Both the position numbers and the translations under genes were made by a program. The notes beneath the pieces are model-generated. The model worked only from the letters and a program-made list of their open reading frames with translations, did no database searches and was not told the origin of the DNA. DNA of 64,000 nucleotides, from assembly GCF_002797685.1 (NCBI RefSeq), contig NZ_PGFH01000001.1:372001-436000 (forward strand). Reading direction: 5' to 3'. Below are positions 52,202-60,938 of the stretch, in pieces. The stretch's first letter is position 1, and every line of letters begins with the position of its first letter. The stretch comes from Salinibacterium amurskyense (lineage in GTDB: Bacteria; Actinomycetota; Actinomycetes; Actinomycetales; Microbacteriaceae).

Positions 52202-53356
52202 GTGACAGCAATAGTGCGAACCCCGCGTGGCGCCTCCACCGCTCCGGCTGCCCCGGAAACAGCGGGCATCTCGACGCCGGTCGGCGTTCCTCTATCGCCT
52301 CAAGAAAAATCCGACCCGGGCCGATCGCCACGCCGGGTCCTTCGTCGCGGAGGCGCGTGGATCGCTGCATTGAGCGTCATCCTTCTGGCCTCAGCGATCG
52401 TGACCGTCGGCATCGGGCCCGTTGCGATCAGCCCCGACATCGTCACCCGCGTGATCGCCTTTCACGCTTTTGGCATCGGTGAGCAAACTCCCGGATCCGA
52501 CGACAACATCGTCTGGCTCATCCGCGTTCCCCGCGTTGTACTGGGAATCCTCGTCGGCGCCGCCCTCGCGATGACGGGCGTCGCGGTGCAATCGCTCGTG
52601 CGGAACCCGCTCGCCGACCCGTACCTCTTGGGAATCTCATCCGGCGCATCCACGGGCGCAGCCGCCAGCATTCTGTTCGGATTCGGTGCGGGTGCCGGCG
52701 CTCTCGCCTTGACCGGCAGCGCGTTCCTCGGTGCTGCGGCCGCCATCGTTCTCGTGTTCTCGATCGCCCGTCTCGGCGGTCGCCTCATCCCGACCCGACT
52801 CGTGTTCGCCGGCATCGCAGTGAGTTTCGCCCTCGCAGCCCTCACCAATTTCTTGGTGTTCGCGAGCGACTCCCGCGACGGCACGCGAGCGGTGCTGTTC
52901 TGGATGCTCGGCTCGCTCGGTCAGGCCCGCTGGCAGTCACTGCCGATCGCCCTGGCCGGAGTCGCGATCGCCGCGTTTTTCTTGATGCTGTGGTCGCGAA
53001 AGCTCGACGCGATCGCCATCGGCGACGACACAGCGCGCGCCCTTGGCACCAACCCCACCCGCTTTCGAGCGGTCGCGGCGTTGATCGTCAGCGTCGCGAT
53101 AGCTGCCGCTGTGTCGGTATCGGGAGCAATCGGTTTCGTCGGACTGGTGGTCCCTCACCTCGCACGACGCCTCGTTGGCTCGACCCATCGAGTGTCGTTG
53201 CCTGTCGCCGGTCTGCTCGGCGGAATCCTGCTGATTTGGGCTGACGCTCTCGCTCGCACCGCTTTTGCTCCGCGAGAGCTCCCGCTCGGGGTGCTCACCG
53301 CTCTCATCGGCACACCGCTCTTGATCGCTCTCGTTCGTCGGCTCAATGCCCGCTAA
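52202..53356 (+). CDS. FecCD-family ABC permease (metal chelate/siderophore import)
   Basis: A 384-residue permease of the BtuC/FecD family with about ten helices. The LIRVPRVVLGILVGAALAMTGVAVQSLVRNPLADPYLLGISSGAS region carries the family signature, as does SGAIGFVGLVVPHLARRLVGSTHR. A polar N-terminal extension of about 55 residues precedes the first helix, so a later start is possible. GTG 52202 is the first in-frame start. It moves siderophores, heme, cobalamin or similar metal complexes in known members. Confidence 0.9.
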   Translation: MTAIVRTPRGASTAPAAPETAGISTPVGVPLSPQEKSDPGRSPRRVLRRGGAWIAALSVILLASAIVTVGIGPVAISPDIVTRVIAFHAFGIGEQTPGSDDNIVWLIRVPRVVLGILVGAALAMTGVAVQSLVRNPLADPYLLGISSGASTGAAASILFGFGAGAGALALTGSAFLGAAAAIVLVFSIARLGGRLIPTRLVFAGIAVSFALAALTNFLVFASDSRDGTRAVLFWMLGSLGQARWQSLPIALAGVAIAAFFLMLWSRKLDAIAIGDDTARALGTNPTRFRAVAALIVSVAIAAAVSVSGAIGFVGLVVPHLARRLVGSTHRVSLPVAGLLGGILLIWADALARTAFAPRELPLGVLTALIGTPLLIALVRRLNAR

Positions 53357-53432
53357 CTCGGTGTCGAGAAACCGCTTTATCCACCTTGGTCATCCGACCG
53401 AAGAACCACCCCAACAAGAAAGAAAACCCCTG

Positions 53433-54449
53433 ATGGATCACACAATAACCCGACGTAATGTGGCGCGACTGCCGCTGATTTCTCTTGCAACCGCAGCACT
53501 CCTCTTGGGGGTTGCCGGTTGCGCAACCTCCAGCGCCAGCGAGACGGATGACGAGTCCGCGACCAGCGCGGGCTACCCAGTTTCCATCGACAACTGTGGC
53601 GCTGACCTCAGCATTGAGAGCGAACCGCAGAGCGTCCTGACCATCGGCACATCAGCACTCTCTCTGCTTGACGCTGCCGGGGCAGCCGACCGCATTGTTG
53701 CCCGCTCGGGCGAGTTTGGCGCAGCGCTTCCTGAGGGAATGTCGGTCGACCTCTCTGGCGTCGAGATCGTTGACCCGTCTGACCCGACCACCGAAAAAAT
53801 CGTCGGAGCGAACGCCGATGTCGTCGTCGGTTACGGACTCTTCAACTCCACGGATGAAGACCTTGCCGCCTCCGGAATCACCAACATCGTGATCGACGGC
53901 GAATGCAGCCATGACGCTGCCCTCACCGACTCGACCGACTTTGAGGCCATCTTTGCCGACATCGAACGCTTTGGCACTGTCTTCGACACGAGCGATGTTG
54001 CGGCCGAAAACGTTGCCGCGCTGCAGGCCGAACTTGATGAGCTCGAAGCGGATGCCAGTGCAGCAGCAGACAAGTCTGCGGCTGTTATCTACTACTTCTC
54101 GCCCGCATCCAGCCTGTCTGCACGCGGTGGTCAAGGCATCGCGAACGACATTCTGGCGCGCGCGGGAATGAGCAACGTGTACGCGGCCGAGCCTTCGGTG
54201 TACCTCGAAACGAACATCGAAACGCTGCTGGATGCTGACCCCGAGGTCATCGTGATTGCCTACGGCCTCTACGGCGAAGACTTCGACACCGCGAAGGCAC
54301 TGTTCTCTGCGGAGCCAGGAACCAGCGACCTCACCGCCGTCAAGAATGGCGCCATCATCGGCGTTCTGGCCTCAGATCTGGCTCCTGATCCCGATGCCAT
54401 TCGCGGGCTGCGCACCGTCATCGACAGCGCCGCAACTCTCTCCGAATGA
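53433..54449 (+). CDS. FecB-like substrate-binding lipoprotein for a metal chelate
   Basis: A 338-residue lipoprotein (lipobox GVAGCA). The mature part fits the two-lobed TroA/FecB fold: SVLTIGTSALSLLDAAGAADRIVARSG, an ANADVVVGYG segment and a long inter-lobe helix around 180-215. Start 53433 is chosen because it begins a proper signal peptide; an upstream ATG at 53346 would add a polar stretch. It should capture the metal complex outside the cell. Nothing in the sequence names the ligand. Confidence 0.87.
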   Translation: MDHTITRRNVARLPLISLATAALLLGVAGCATSSASETDDESATSAGYPVSIDNCGADLSIESEPQSVLTIGTSALSLLDAAGAADRIVARSGEFGAALPEGMSVDLSGVEIVDPSDPTTEKIVGANADVVVGYGLFNSTDEDLAASGITNIVIDGECSHDAALTDSTDFEAIFADIERFGTVFDTSDVAAENVAALQAELDELEADASAAADKSAAVIYYFSPASSLSARGGQGIANDILARAGMSNVYAAEPSVYLETNIETLLDADPEVIVIAYGLYGEDFDTAKALFSAEPGTSDLTAVKNGAIIGVLASDLAPDPDAIRGLRTVIDSAATLSE

Positions 54450-55201
54450 TCACTGTCGGCGACCTGTCCGTGAAGTACGGGCAGGTCGCCGCCGTGGCGG
54501 GAGTCTCCCTCTCGGCGCTGGACGGTGGAACCCTGGGGCTCATTGGCCCCAACGGTTCCGGCAAGTCCACGGTGCTGCGTGCAATTTTGGGGGCTCTCGA
54601 TTCTGCGGCGGGAACGATCATGATCGATGAGGATGACGCCCGCGCCCTGACCGCTCGCGAGCGGTCACGACGGTTGGCGATCGTCGCTCAGGAGGAACCT
54701 TCGGGGCTACCGCTCACGGCGTGGGACTCGGTGATCCTCGGGCGATCGGTGCATGTCTCGGGGTGGCAGAGCTACCGCGATGAAGACGAGCGTGCCGCCG
54801 AACAAGCAATGGTCGACACGGGCACGCTGCACTTGCGCGACCGCTCCATGGACGAGCTCTCGGGTGGTGAACGTCAACGCGTTCTCATCGCGCGTGCGCT
54901 CGCTCAGGCGGCCTCTCACCTGCTGCTCGACGAGCCCACCAATCACCTCGATGTGCGGTACCAACACGAACTGCTCACGGTCGTAGCGGGGCTTCCCCTC
55001 TGCACCGTCGTGGTGCTGCACGACCTCAACCTGGCGGCGCGTTACTGTGATCAACTCGTGCTGCTCGATGGCGGCACTGTCGTTGCCGCGGGTGACCCGG
55101 CGTCCGTCTTGACGCCCGAAAACCTTGAGCCGGTCTACGGCATCGACGTCACCCGCACTGACCTCGACGGGGTACCCCAGCTGCTGTTCACCCCGCGCTA
55201 G
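54446..55201 (+). CDS. FecE-like ABC ATPase
   Basis: A 251-residue ATPase of the siderophore/heme/cobalamin family. Walker A GPNGSGKST, Q-loop VAQEEPSGLPLTAWDSV, signature LSGGERQR, Walker B LLLDEPTNHLD and the switch region VVLHDLNLAARYCD are all present. It overlaps the receptor gene by ATGA and completes the importer. Confidence 0.93.
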   Translation: MITVGDLSVKYGQVAAVAGVSLSALDGGTLGLIGPNGSGKSTVLRAILGALDSAAGTIMIDEDDARALTARERSRRLAIVAQEEPSGLPLTAWDSVILGRSVHVSGWQSYRDEDERAAEQAMVDTGTLHLRDRSMDELSGGERQRVLIARALAQAASHLLLDEPTNHLDVRYQHELLTVVAGLPLCTVVVLHDLNLAARYCDQLVLLDGGTVVAAGDPASVLTPENLEPVYGIDVTRTDLDGVPQLLFTPR

Positions 55202-55271
55202 TGTTTTCGGCAAGCGCACAGGGGAATGGATCACACTCAGGGGAGCACAGCCGCAGCTTCACCCTCTGAGA

Positions 55272-55277
55272 TAAGTT
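55272..55277 (+). promoter_or_regulatory. Putative -10 box (TAAGTT) of a leaderless promoter
   Basis: TAAGTT ends six bases before ATG 55284. Confidence 0.45.
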
Positions 55278-55283
55278 TGAGCC

Positions 55284-55769
55284 ATGATCCCCCGCAGCGC
55301 AGAACGACCTCATCATCGGGTCGACGCTGCGCCCGCACAGCGCGTGAGCAACTCCTTTTCGCGCGTACTGCGAGCGTCGTGGCAGCTCGTTGCGATGACG
55401 TTCCTCGCGCTGGCGCTCATCACTGGCATCGTGGCGATGCATTCGCTCGTGTCGTCCGGCTCGCATTCCGAAATGACGATGGCGGCCACGATGTCTATGG
55501 GCGACGGCGCCGCAACGGAAGCAGCGCCGGCTGGCGCCACTCTTAATGCGCTCGATTGTTCCGGATGCGGGGGCGAGGCATCCATGGTTCTCATGTGGTG
55601 TGTGCTCGCGCTCTTCACCGTTGCGCTCCTTCTGGCGGCGCCCGCCCTGATTCGAGGCTGGGGCCGCTTCCTTGAGCAGCGGTCGTGTGTCACTGCATCC
55701 GTCACCCGGTGGGCCCGCGCTGTCGCCCCGCGCCCCGATCTCAGCACTCTCTGCATTAGTCGCACCTAG
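55284..55769 (+). CDS. Small Met/His-containing membrane protein (DUF6153-like)
   Basis: A 161-residue protein with two hydrophobic helices, LVAMTFLALALITGIVAM and SMVLMWCVLALFTVALLLAAPAL. The loop between them is rich in Met, His and Ser (MHS, SGSHSEMTMAATMSMGD) and has a CSGC motif, an arrangement typical of metal-binding loops. It resembles DUF6153-type actinobacterial proteins, whose function is not known. A copper-handling role with the following DUF305 gene is possible. It has its own leaderless promoter. Confidence 0.65.
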   Translation: MIPRSAERPHHRVDAAPAQRVSNSFSRVLRASWQLVAMTFLALALITGIVAMHSLVSSGSHSEMTMAATMSMGDGAATEAAPAGATLNALDCSGCGGEASMVLMWCVLALFTVALLLAAPALIRGWGRFLEQRSCVTASVTRWARAVAPRPDLSTLCISRT

Positions 55770-55856
55770 GAAGAGCTCTGTCGACTCAGCGTCGACGCGC
55801 CCTTGCGTGACCGTTCTGGCCACGCTCCTACTGACGACTTATTGGAGAACCTCAAG

Positions 55857-56483
55857 ATGAATACTCGTGCGACGGCTACGGCCGCAATCGCCCTGACGGC
55901 GCTATTGACGCTGTCAGGATGTGTCAACGGAATGACCGACGTGGGGCACCGCTCCGACTCGTCATCCACCAACGCGGCCGCCGCCGCTGACGCCAACATG
56001 ACCGATGTGATGTTCACGGCGATGATGATTCCCCATCACGAGCAGGCTGTAGAGATGGCAGACATGGTGCTCGCTAAGGAAGGAATCGACGATCGCGTCG
56101 TTACGCTCGCCGAAGATATCAAGGCCGCGCAAGGCCCCGAGATTGACCTCATGAGTGGCTGGCTCGATGACTGGGGCATCGACATGGGCGACGGCATGGG
56201 CGAGATGAGCGGCCTAGATGGCATGGACGGCGTAGATGGCATGGGCCATGGCGACGGGATGATGAGCGAATCCGACATGGATGAGCTCAACGAGGCCAGC
56301 GGGGATGAGGCCTCTCGCTTGTTCCTCGAGCAGATGATCGTGCACCACGAGGGTGCGATCGACATGGCAGAACGCGAGTTGGATTCCGGCCAGAACGCGG
56401 ACGTTCTTGAGCTCGCTCAAGCAATCATGGACGCGCAGACGATCGAGATCGCGCTCATGCGCGACATTCTTAGTTCCCTGTAG
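55857..56483 (+). CDS. DUF305 family lipoprotein
   Basis: A 208-residue lipoprotein (lipobox TLSGC). The DUF305 four-helix fold is evident in MMIPHHEQAVEMADMVL near residue 60 and IVHHEGAIDMAERELDSG in the second half. A Met/Gly/Asp-rich stretch (GDGMGEMSGLDGMDG) between them is unusually long and may bind metal. DUF305 genes are often near copper-resistance genes. The start at 55857 gives a clean signal peptide. GGAG lies about ten bases upstream. Confidence 0.85.
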   Translation: MNTRATATAAIALTALLTLSGCVNGMTDVGHRSDSSSTNAAAAADANMTDVMFTAMMIPHHEQAVEMADMVLAKEGIDDRVVTLAEDIKAAQGPEIDLMSGWLDDWGIDMGDGMGEMSGLDGMDGVDGMGHGDGMMSESDMDELNEASGDEASRLFLEQMIVHHEGAIDMAERELDSGQNADVLELAQAIMDAQTIEIALMRDILSSL

Positions 56484-56566
56484 CGGAGAGGGGTCCGTCG
56501 CTCCAGAGTGGCGGGCCCCACGCCTCGTGTTAAGCACAGCTGGGTTTGGAATAGGAAGGTATTCGC

Positions 56567-57850
56567 ATGGCTTCACGAACAGACAAGATCTCACTCATCG
56601 GCTCCGTGTCACTCGGCACGGGGGTGATGATCGGCGCGGGAATCTTTGCCCTGGTGGGGCAGGTGGCGGAGTTCGCTGGAGACTTCTTCCCGCTAGCTTT
56701 CTTGCTCGGCGCGATCGTCGCCGCCGTTAGCTCGTACTCCTATATACGTTATTCCAGCGTGAATCCCTCAGCAGGGGGAATAGCGATGTTGTTGAAGGAT
56801 GCCTACGGGCCGGGAGTGGTCGCCGGCTCGTTCTCGCTGTTTATGTACGTGTCGATGGTGGTGGCAGAGAGTCTGTTGGCTCGAACCTTCGGCACCTACC
56901 TCTTGCGTCCGTTCGGTTTACAAGACTCGGTGATCTTGGTGCCGATACTCGGTGTGGCCGCGATTGCAACCGCTGCGATTGTGAACTTCGTCGGCAACAC
57001 CCTGGTGGAGCGCTCAGCAACTATCACGGCCGTCGCCAAGATCCTCGGCATAGCCGTGCTCGCGATTGCGGGCTTGATCGGCGTCGCGGTGGGCGGCGAC
57101 GGATTCTTGGCACAGTCATCCGGAGACTCGATCAGCATCGTCGGGGTGCTGGCCGGCACAACACTGTGCGTTCTCGCCTATAAAGGCTTCACCACAATCA
57201 CTAATCAGGGCGATGATCTTCGCGATCCGAAGCGAAACATTGCTCGCTCGATCCTTATCTCGCTTGCGATCTGCACTGTGCTGTATCTGCTGATCACGGT
57301 GTCCGTGAGTTCGAGCATCGGTGCGAGTGGAGCGGTGGATGCTCGCAACTACGCTTTGGCACAAGCAGCGGAGCCCTTCTTCGGGGCTTGGGGTGTCGGA
57401 ATTACTGTTGCAATTGCCGTCGTGGCGACACTCTCGGGGCTGCTCGCGAGTTTGTACTCAGTGTCGCGGCTCTACGGGATGCTGCAGGAGATGAAGCAGG
57501 CTCCGTCGTTGCCGAAGTCGGTTCCGCATCAGCCCATGATCATCACGGCGGGCCTCGCCATTCTCGTCACCGTTTTTCTCGATCTCAGCCAGATCGCATC
57601 GATGGGTGTCTTTCTCTATCTGACGATGGATATGGCGGTGCAGTGGGGAGTCATCCGTCGGCTGAGAGACAAGATTGAAGCCCGAATGTGGCTTCCGGTG
57701 CTGACAATTGTGCTCGACCTCGTCATCCTGATTCCGTTTGCGGTGCTCAAGATTCAGAGCGATCTCTTTACGGTGATCGTTGCCGCTGTGGTGGCGGCTG
57801 CCATTGTTGTGGCTCAGGTGGTGACGGTTCGCATGCGCTCGCAGAACTGA
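56567..57850 (+). CDS. APC superfamily amino acid/polyamine permease
   Basis: A 427-residue transporter with about 12 helices. The opening ISLIGSVSLGTGVMIGAGIFALVGQVAE is the unwound helix-1 signature of the APC fold; FTTITNQGDDLRDPKRNIARSI is the typical helix 6-7 loop. Substrates of this subgroup include amino acids, but none can be assigned here. AGGAAGG precedes the ATG by seven bases. It follows the DUF305 gene after 83 bases. Confidence 0.87.
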   Translation: MASRTDKISLIGSVSLGTGVMIGAGIFALVGQVAEFAGDFFPLAFLLGAIVAAVSSYSYIRYSSVNPSAGGIAMLLKDAYGPGVVAGSFSLFMYVSMVVAESLLARTFGTYLLRPFGLQDSVILVPILGVAAIATAAIVNFVGNTLVERSATITAVAKILGIAVLAIAGLIGVAVGGDGFLAQSSGDSISIVGVLAGTTLCVLAYKGFTTITNQGDDLRDPKRNIARSILISLAICTVLYLLITVSVSSSIGASGAVDARNYALAQAAEPFFGAWGVGITVAIAVVATLSGLLASLYSVSRLYGMLQEMKQAPSLPKSVPHQPMIITAGLAILVTVFLDLSQIASMGVFLYLTMDMAVQWGVIRRLRDKIEARMWLPVLTIVLDLVILIPFAVLKIQSDLFTVIVAAVVAAAIVVAQVVTVRMRSQN

Positions 57851-57889
57851 CCGGCAGGCTCGGGCTACGCCCGCTCGCGCCCGACCTCG

Positions 57890-58702
57890 CTATTCGCGCT
57901 CGTCGGCTCCGCGGGCGAGGCGTTGCGAGACCCACACGGGAATGAACGACGCGAGAATCACGACGGTCGCGACGACGTTGACGAGGGATGCCTCGTTGGG
58001 TCGTGCCATCTGGTTCATGATCCAGAGTGGCAGGGTGTCGACGCCGGGCGGGGCCGTGAAGATCGTGACAACGACCTCGTCGAAGCTCAGCGCGAACGCG
58101 AGAATCGCTCCGGCGACGAAGGCGCTGCGGAACTGCGGGAACGTCACGAGCCGGAAGGTTTGAAGCGGCGTCGCGCCGAGGTCGCGGGAGGCTTCTTCGA
58201 TGCTGGGGTTGATGCGGCGCAATCGGGCGAGCACGTTGTTGAAGACCATGACGATGCAGAAGGTGCCGTGGGCAATGATCATGCCGAAGTATCCGACCTC
58301 AATGCCGATCGGCTCGAGCACCTGGTTGTAGGTGTTGTTCAGGGCCACACCGGTCACGATGCCGGGCAGAGCAATCGGCAGCACGACGAGCAGGTTCACG
58401 GTCTGCTTGCCGAAGAACGTGTAGCGCTGCAGGGCGAAGGCCACGAGCGTGCCAAGGATGAGCGCGATCACCGTGGCGCCAAGGCCGACGATCACCGAGT
58501 TCAGCAGCGCAGCCCGGATGGGTTCGCTCACGAACGCCTTCTCCCACCAGATGGTGGAGAACTCCGCGATCGGCCAGCTCGACAGGCGCGCGGCGCTGAA
58601 CGAGTTGATGACCACCAAAAACAGCGGGATGTACATGAACGCCAGGGCAATCGCGACGATAGTGCCGAGGGTGAACTTGGCGCCGAGGGAGAGTCTCAAC
58701 AT
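57890..58702 (-). CDS. ABC permease, PotC-like
   Basis: A 270-residue permease with six helices and the EAA loop SIEEASRDLGATPLQTFRLVTFPQFRSAFVAG. The family is that of spermidine/putrescine importers. The start at 58702 is chosen since the upstream ATG at 58765 would overlap the PotB-like gene without adding a useful sequence. Last gene of the minus-strand operon. Confidence 0.88.
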   Translation of the reverse strand: MLRLSLGAKFTLGTIVAIALAFMYIPLFLVVINSFSAARLSSWPIAEFSTIWWEKAFVSEPIRAALLNSVIVGLGATVIALILGTLVAFALQRYTFFGKQTVNLLVVLPIALPGIVTGVALNNTYNQVLEPIGIEVGYFGMIIAHGTFCIVMVFNNVLARLRRINPSIEEASRDLGATPLQTFRLVTFPQFRSAFVAGAILAFALSFDEVVVTIFTAPPGVDTLPLWIMNQMARPNEASLVNVVATVVILASFIPVWVSQRLARGADERE

Positions 58703-58709
58703 AGCGGCA

Positions 58710-59537
58710 TCACATCCGTTCCAGTGCGCCGGTGCGCTGCACGCTGACGAGGTAGATGACAACAAAGGCGATCGGCACGAGCGAGAAAGCGGCGGCGATC
58801 GGAGGGTTCAGGTTGATGTTCGAGGCGATGATGCTGCCGATCATCTGGGTCGAGCCACCCACAAACTTGGCGGCGATGTAGTCACCGAGGCTGAGGGAGA
58901 ACGTGAAGATGGAGCCGGCAATGATCGCGGGCCTAATAAGAGGAAGAACCACGGTGCGGATCGTGAACCCGGCACCGGCGCCGAGGTCAGACGAAGCGTC
59001 GAACAGGTTCGGCGGCAGCTGGCGGATCGCGGTGTACACCGGCACGGCCATGTACGGCAGCCATAGATAGGTGAGCGTCAGCACGACGGTGACGATGCTG
59101 AAGCCGGGGCCGCTGATACCGAGCGGGCCGAGCATCGAGTTGAAGAAACCCTCTTCGGTGAAGGTAATGCGCATGGCGAGAATCTTCACGAGGTAGCCGG
59201 CCCAGAGCGGCAAAGTGATCGCGACGGCCAGAATGGCGCGCAGCTTGGGCGAAGCGACCTTCGCCATGAAGATGCCGAGCGGAACCGAGATCAGGATGCT
59301 CAATACCGTGACCGCGAGGGCGATGCCGAGAGTGCGCAGCGAGGTTGACGCATACGCGGGGTTCGCGATGATCTGCTCAAAGTTGCGGAGGGTGAAGCCC
59401 GGCTTCACCTTGGAAGTAAAGGGGTCGGTCACCCAGAACGCCGTCACGAGAAGCATAACGAGCGAGAAGATGTAGATGCCGATGAGCCACAGCATGGGCA
59501 GCGCCAGCAGTGCCGAGAGTTGCGCGCGGCGATTCAT
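58710..59537 (-). CDS. ABC permease, PotB-like
   Basis: A 275-residue permease with six helices and a coupling loop LFDASSDLGAGAGFTIRTVVLPLIRPAIIAG. It pairs with the PotC-like subunit, beginning its 3' end seven bases before that start codon. Order in the operon is ATPase, receptor, PotB, PotC. Confidence 0.88.
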   Translation of the reverse strand: MNRRAQLSALLALPMLWLIGIYIFSLVMLLVTAFWVTDPFTSKVKPGFTLRNFEQIIANPAYASTSLRTLGIALAVTVLSILISVPLGIFMAKVASPKLRAILAVAITLPLWAGYLVKILAMRITFTEEGFFNSMLGPLGISGPGFSIVTVVLTLTYLWLPYMAVPVYTAIRQLPPNLFDASSDLGAGAGFTIRTVVLPLIRPAIIAGSIFTFSLSLGDYIAAKFVGGSTQMIGSIIASNINLNPPIAAAFSLVPIAFVVIYLVSVQRTGALERM

Positions 59538-59640
59538 GGGAGTCCGATCGATTGGTGCGTGTGGGGAGTGCAGCTCGTGAGCTGCTGGTCGAGCGAGGGA
59601 TGAGGGGTGAGCGAGCGAGGCCGCCCACCCCTCGGGCTAG

Positions 59641-60825
59641 CTAGCTCTTGACGGAGAGCCAGGCATCCGTCCACTGCTGGAAGTTCGTGCAGGTGACGTC
59701 AGTGCGACCATCGATGCACTGCTCGATGGGGGTGGTCCAGAACCAGACGTTGCTGAAGTACTCTTCGTCGGTCGCGTTGAAGTACTCGCAGTGTGCTGCG
59801 GCTTCGTCGCTCGTGTCGCAGAACGCAGCGTTGGCGGGAGCCATGCCGAAGTTGGTGGCGATAGCACCGTTCACATCAGCAGCGCTGGTGTAGTCGACCC
59901 AGGCGTAGGCACAGTTGGGCGACTCAGACTCGGCGGCGATCATCCACGCGTCCGACCAGCCGGTCGAACCCTCTTCAGGAAGAACGCTCTTGAACTTGTC
60001 GTCGTCGGTGAGCTTGCGCAGGATCTCCCACGAGGTGCCGAGCGAAGTGGTTCCGCCAGCGAACGAGGTGATCTGAGCGGCAGGGTCAGCCCAGTACTCG
60101 GAGACGATCTTGTTCTGCTGCTTGAGCAGGTCGATCGCAGCGTCGAGCTGGTCCTGGTCGAGGGCGTACGGGTTGGTGATGCCGAGGTCAGGCTCGTGAG
60201 CCATCAGGTACACGGCGGCGTCAGCGATGTAGATCGGTGCGTCATACGCGATGATCTCGCCGGCGTAGGGGCTGTCAGCTTCCCACGCAACATCCCAGCT
60301 CGTGGGCTCTTCGGTCACAACATCGCTGTTGTACTGCAGGATGTTGGCGCCGCGGCCAATCGGAACACCATACGACTGGCCGTTGATGGTGTCATAAATC
60401 TGACCCTTCATGCCCTCAACGATGTCGTCACCGAAATTGGGAACCAGGTCGAGGTTGATCGGCTGAACGTCGCCACCGGCGATGAGGCGAAGGCTCGCGT
60501 CACCCGAAGCGGAGACGAGGTCATAGTCGCCGGTGCGCATGAGCTGAACCATCTCGTCACTCGTGCCAGCAACGCGACGGTTGACCGTGCATCCGGTTTC
60601 TTCAGTGAACTCGTCGGACCAGGCAGGCTCAACAAAACCGCTCCACGCGACGATGTTGACTTCGCTTTCCATCTCGCCCAGTTCTTCGATCATGGGGATG
60701 TCAGGAACGTCGATGCTGAGGCCGCCGGCAGCGGTGCTGGTGCCGTCGGTGTCAGCGGAACAGCCGGTGAGGGCGAGAGCGGCAACGGCGATGAACGCTG
60801 CGCCGGTCATGATTTTGGATCTCAT
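59641..60825 (-). CDS. PotD/PotF-like substrate-binding lipoprotein
   Basis: A 394-residue receptor. Signal peptide and lipobox (LTGCSAD) begin at ATG 60825, preceded by AAGGAG five bases away; this start is preferred over 60972. The sequence NIVAWSGFVEPAWSDEFTEETGC, a YDLVSASGD segment and SYGVPIGRGANILQYN belong to the spermidine/putrescine receptor family. Four or more Cys in the C-terminal 60 residues (CEY, CIDG, TCTN) could form disulfides. Substrate is likely a polyamine or related cation but this is by homology only. Confidence 0.87.
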   Translation of the reverse strand: MRSKIMTGAAFIAVAALALTGCSADTDGTSTAAGGLSIDVPDIPMIEELGEMESEVNIVAWSGFVEPAWSDEFTEETGCTVNRRVAGTSDEMVQLMRTGDYDLVSASGDASLRLIAGGDVQPINLDLVPNFGDDIVEGMKGQIYDTINGQSYGVPIGRGANILQYNSDVVTEEPTSWDVAWEADSPYAGEIIAYDAPIYIADAAVYLMAHEPDLGITNPYALDQDQLDAAIDLLKQQNKIVSEYWADPAAQITSFAGGTTSLGTSWEILRKLTDDDKFKSVLPEEGSTGWSDAWMIAAESESPNCAYAWVDYTSAADVNGAIATNFGMAPANAAFCDTSDEAAAHCEYFNATDEEYFSNVWFWTTPIEQCIDGRTDVTCTNFQQWTDAWLSVKS

Positions 60826-60938
60826 GATTACTCCTTGGTGTGATTGATGAGTGCTGAATTGCGTGTGTGCTGCGTGTGCTGTTGTGGATGTGGCTGGCCC
60901 GGTTGTGCCGGATTCGCCGGTGTTGCAGGGGTGATCTG

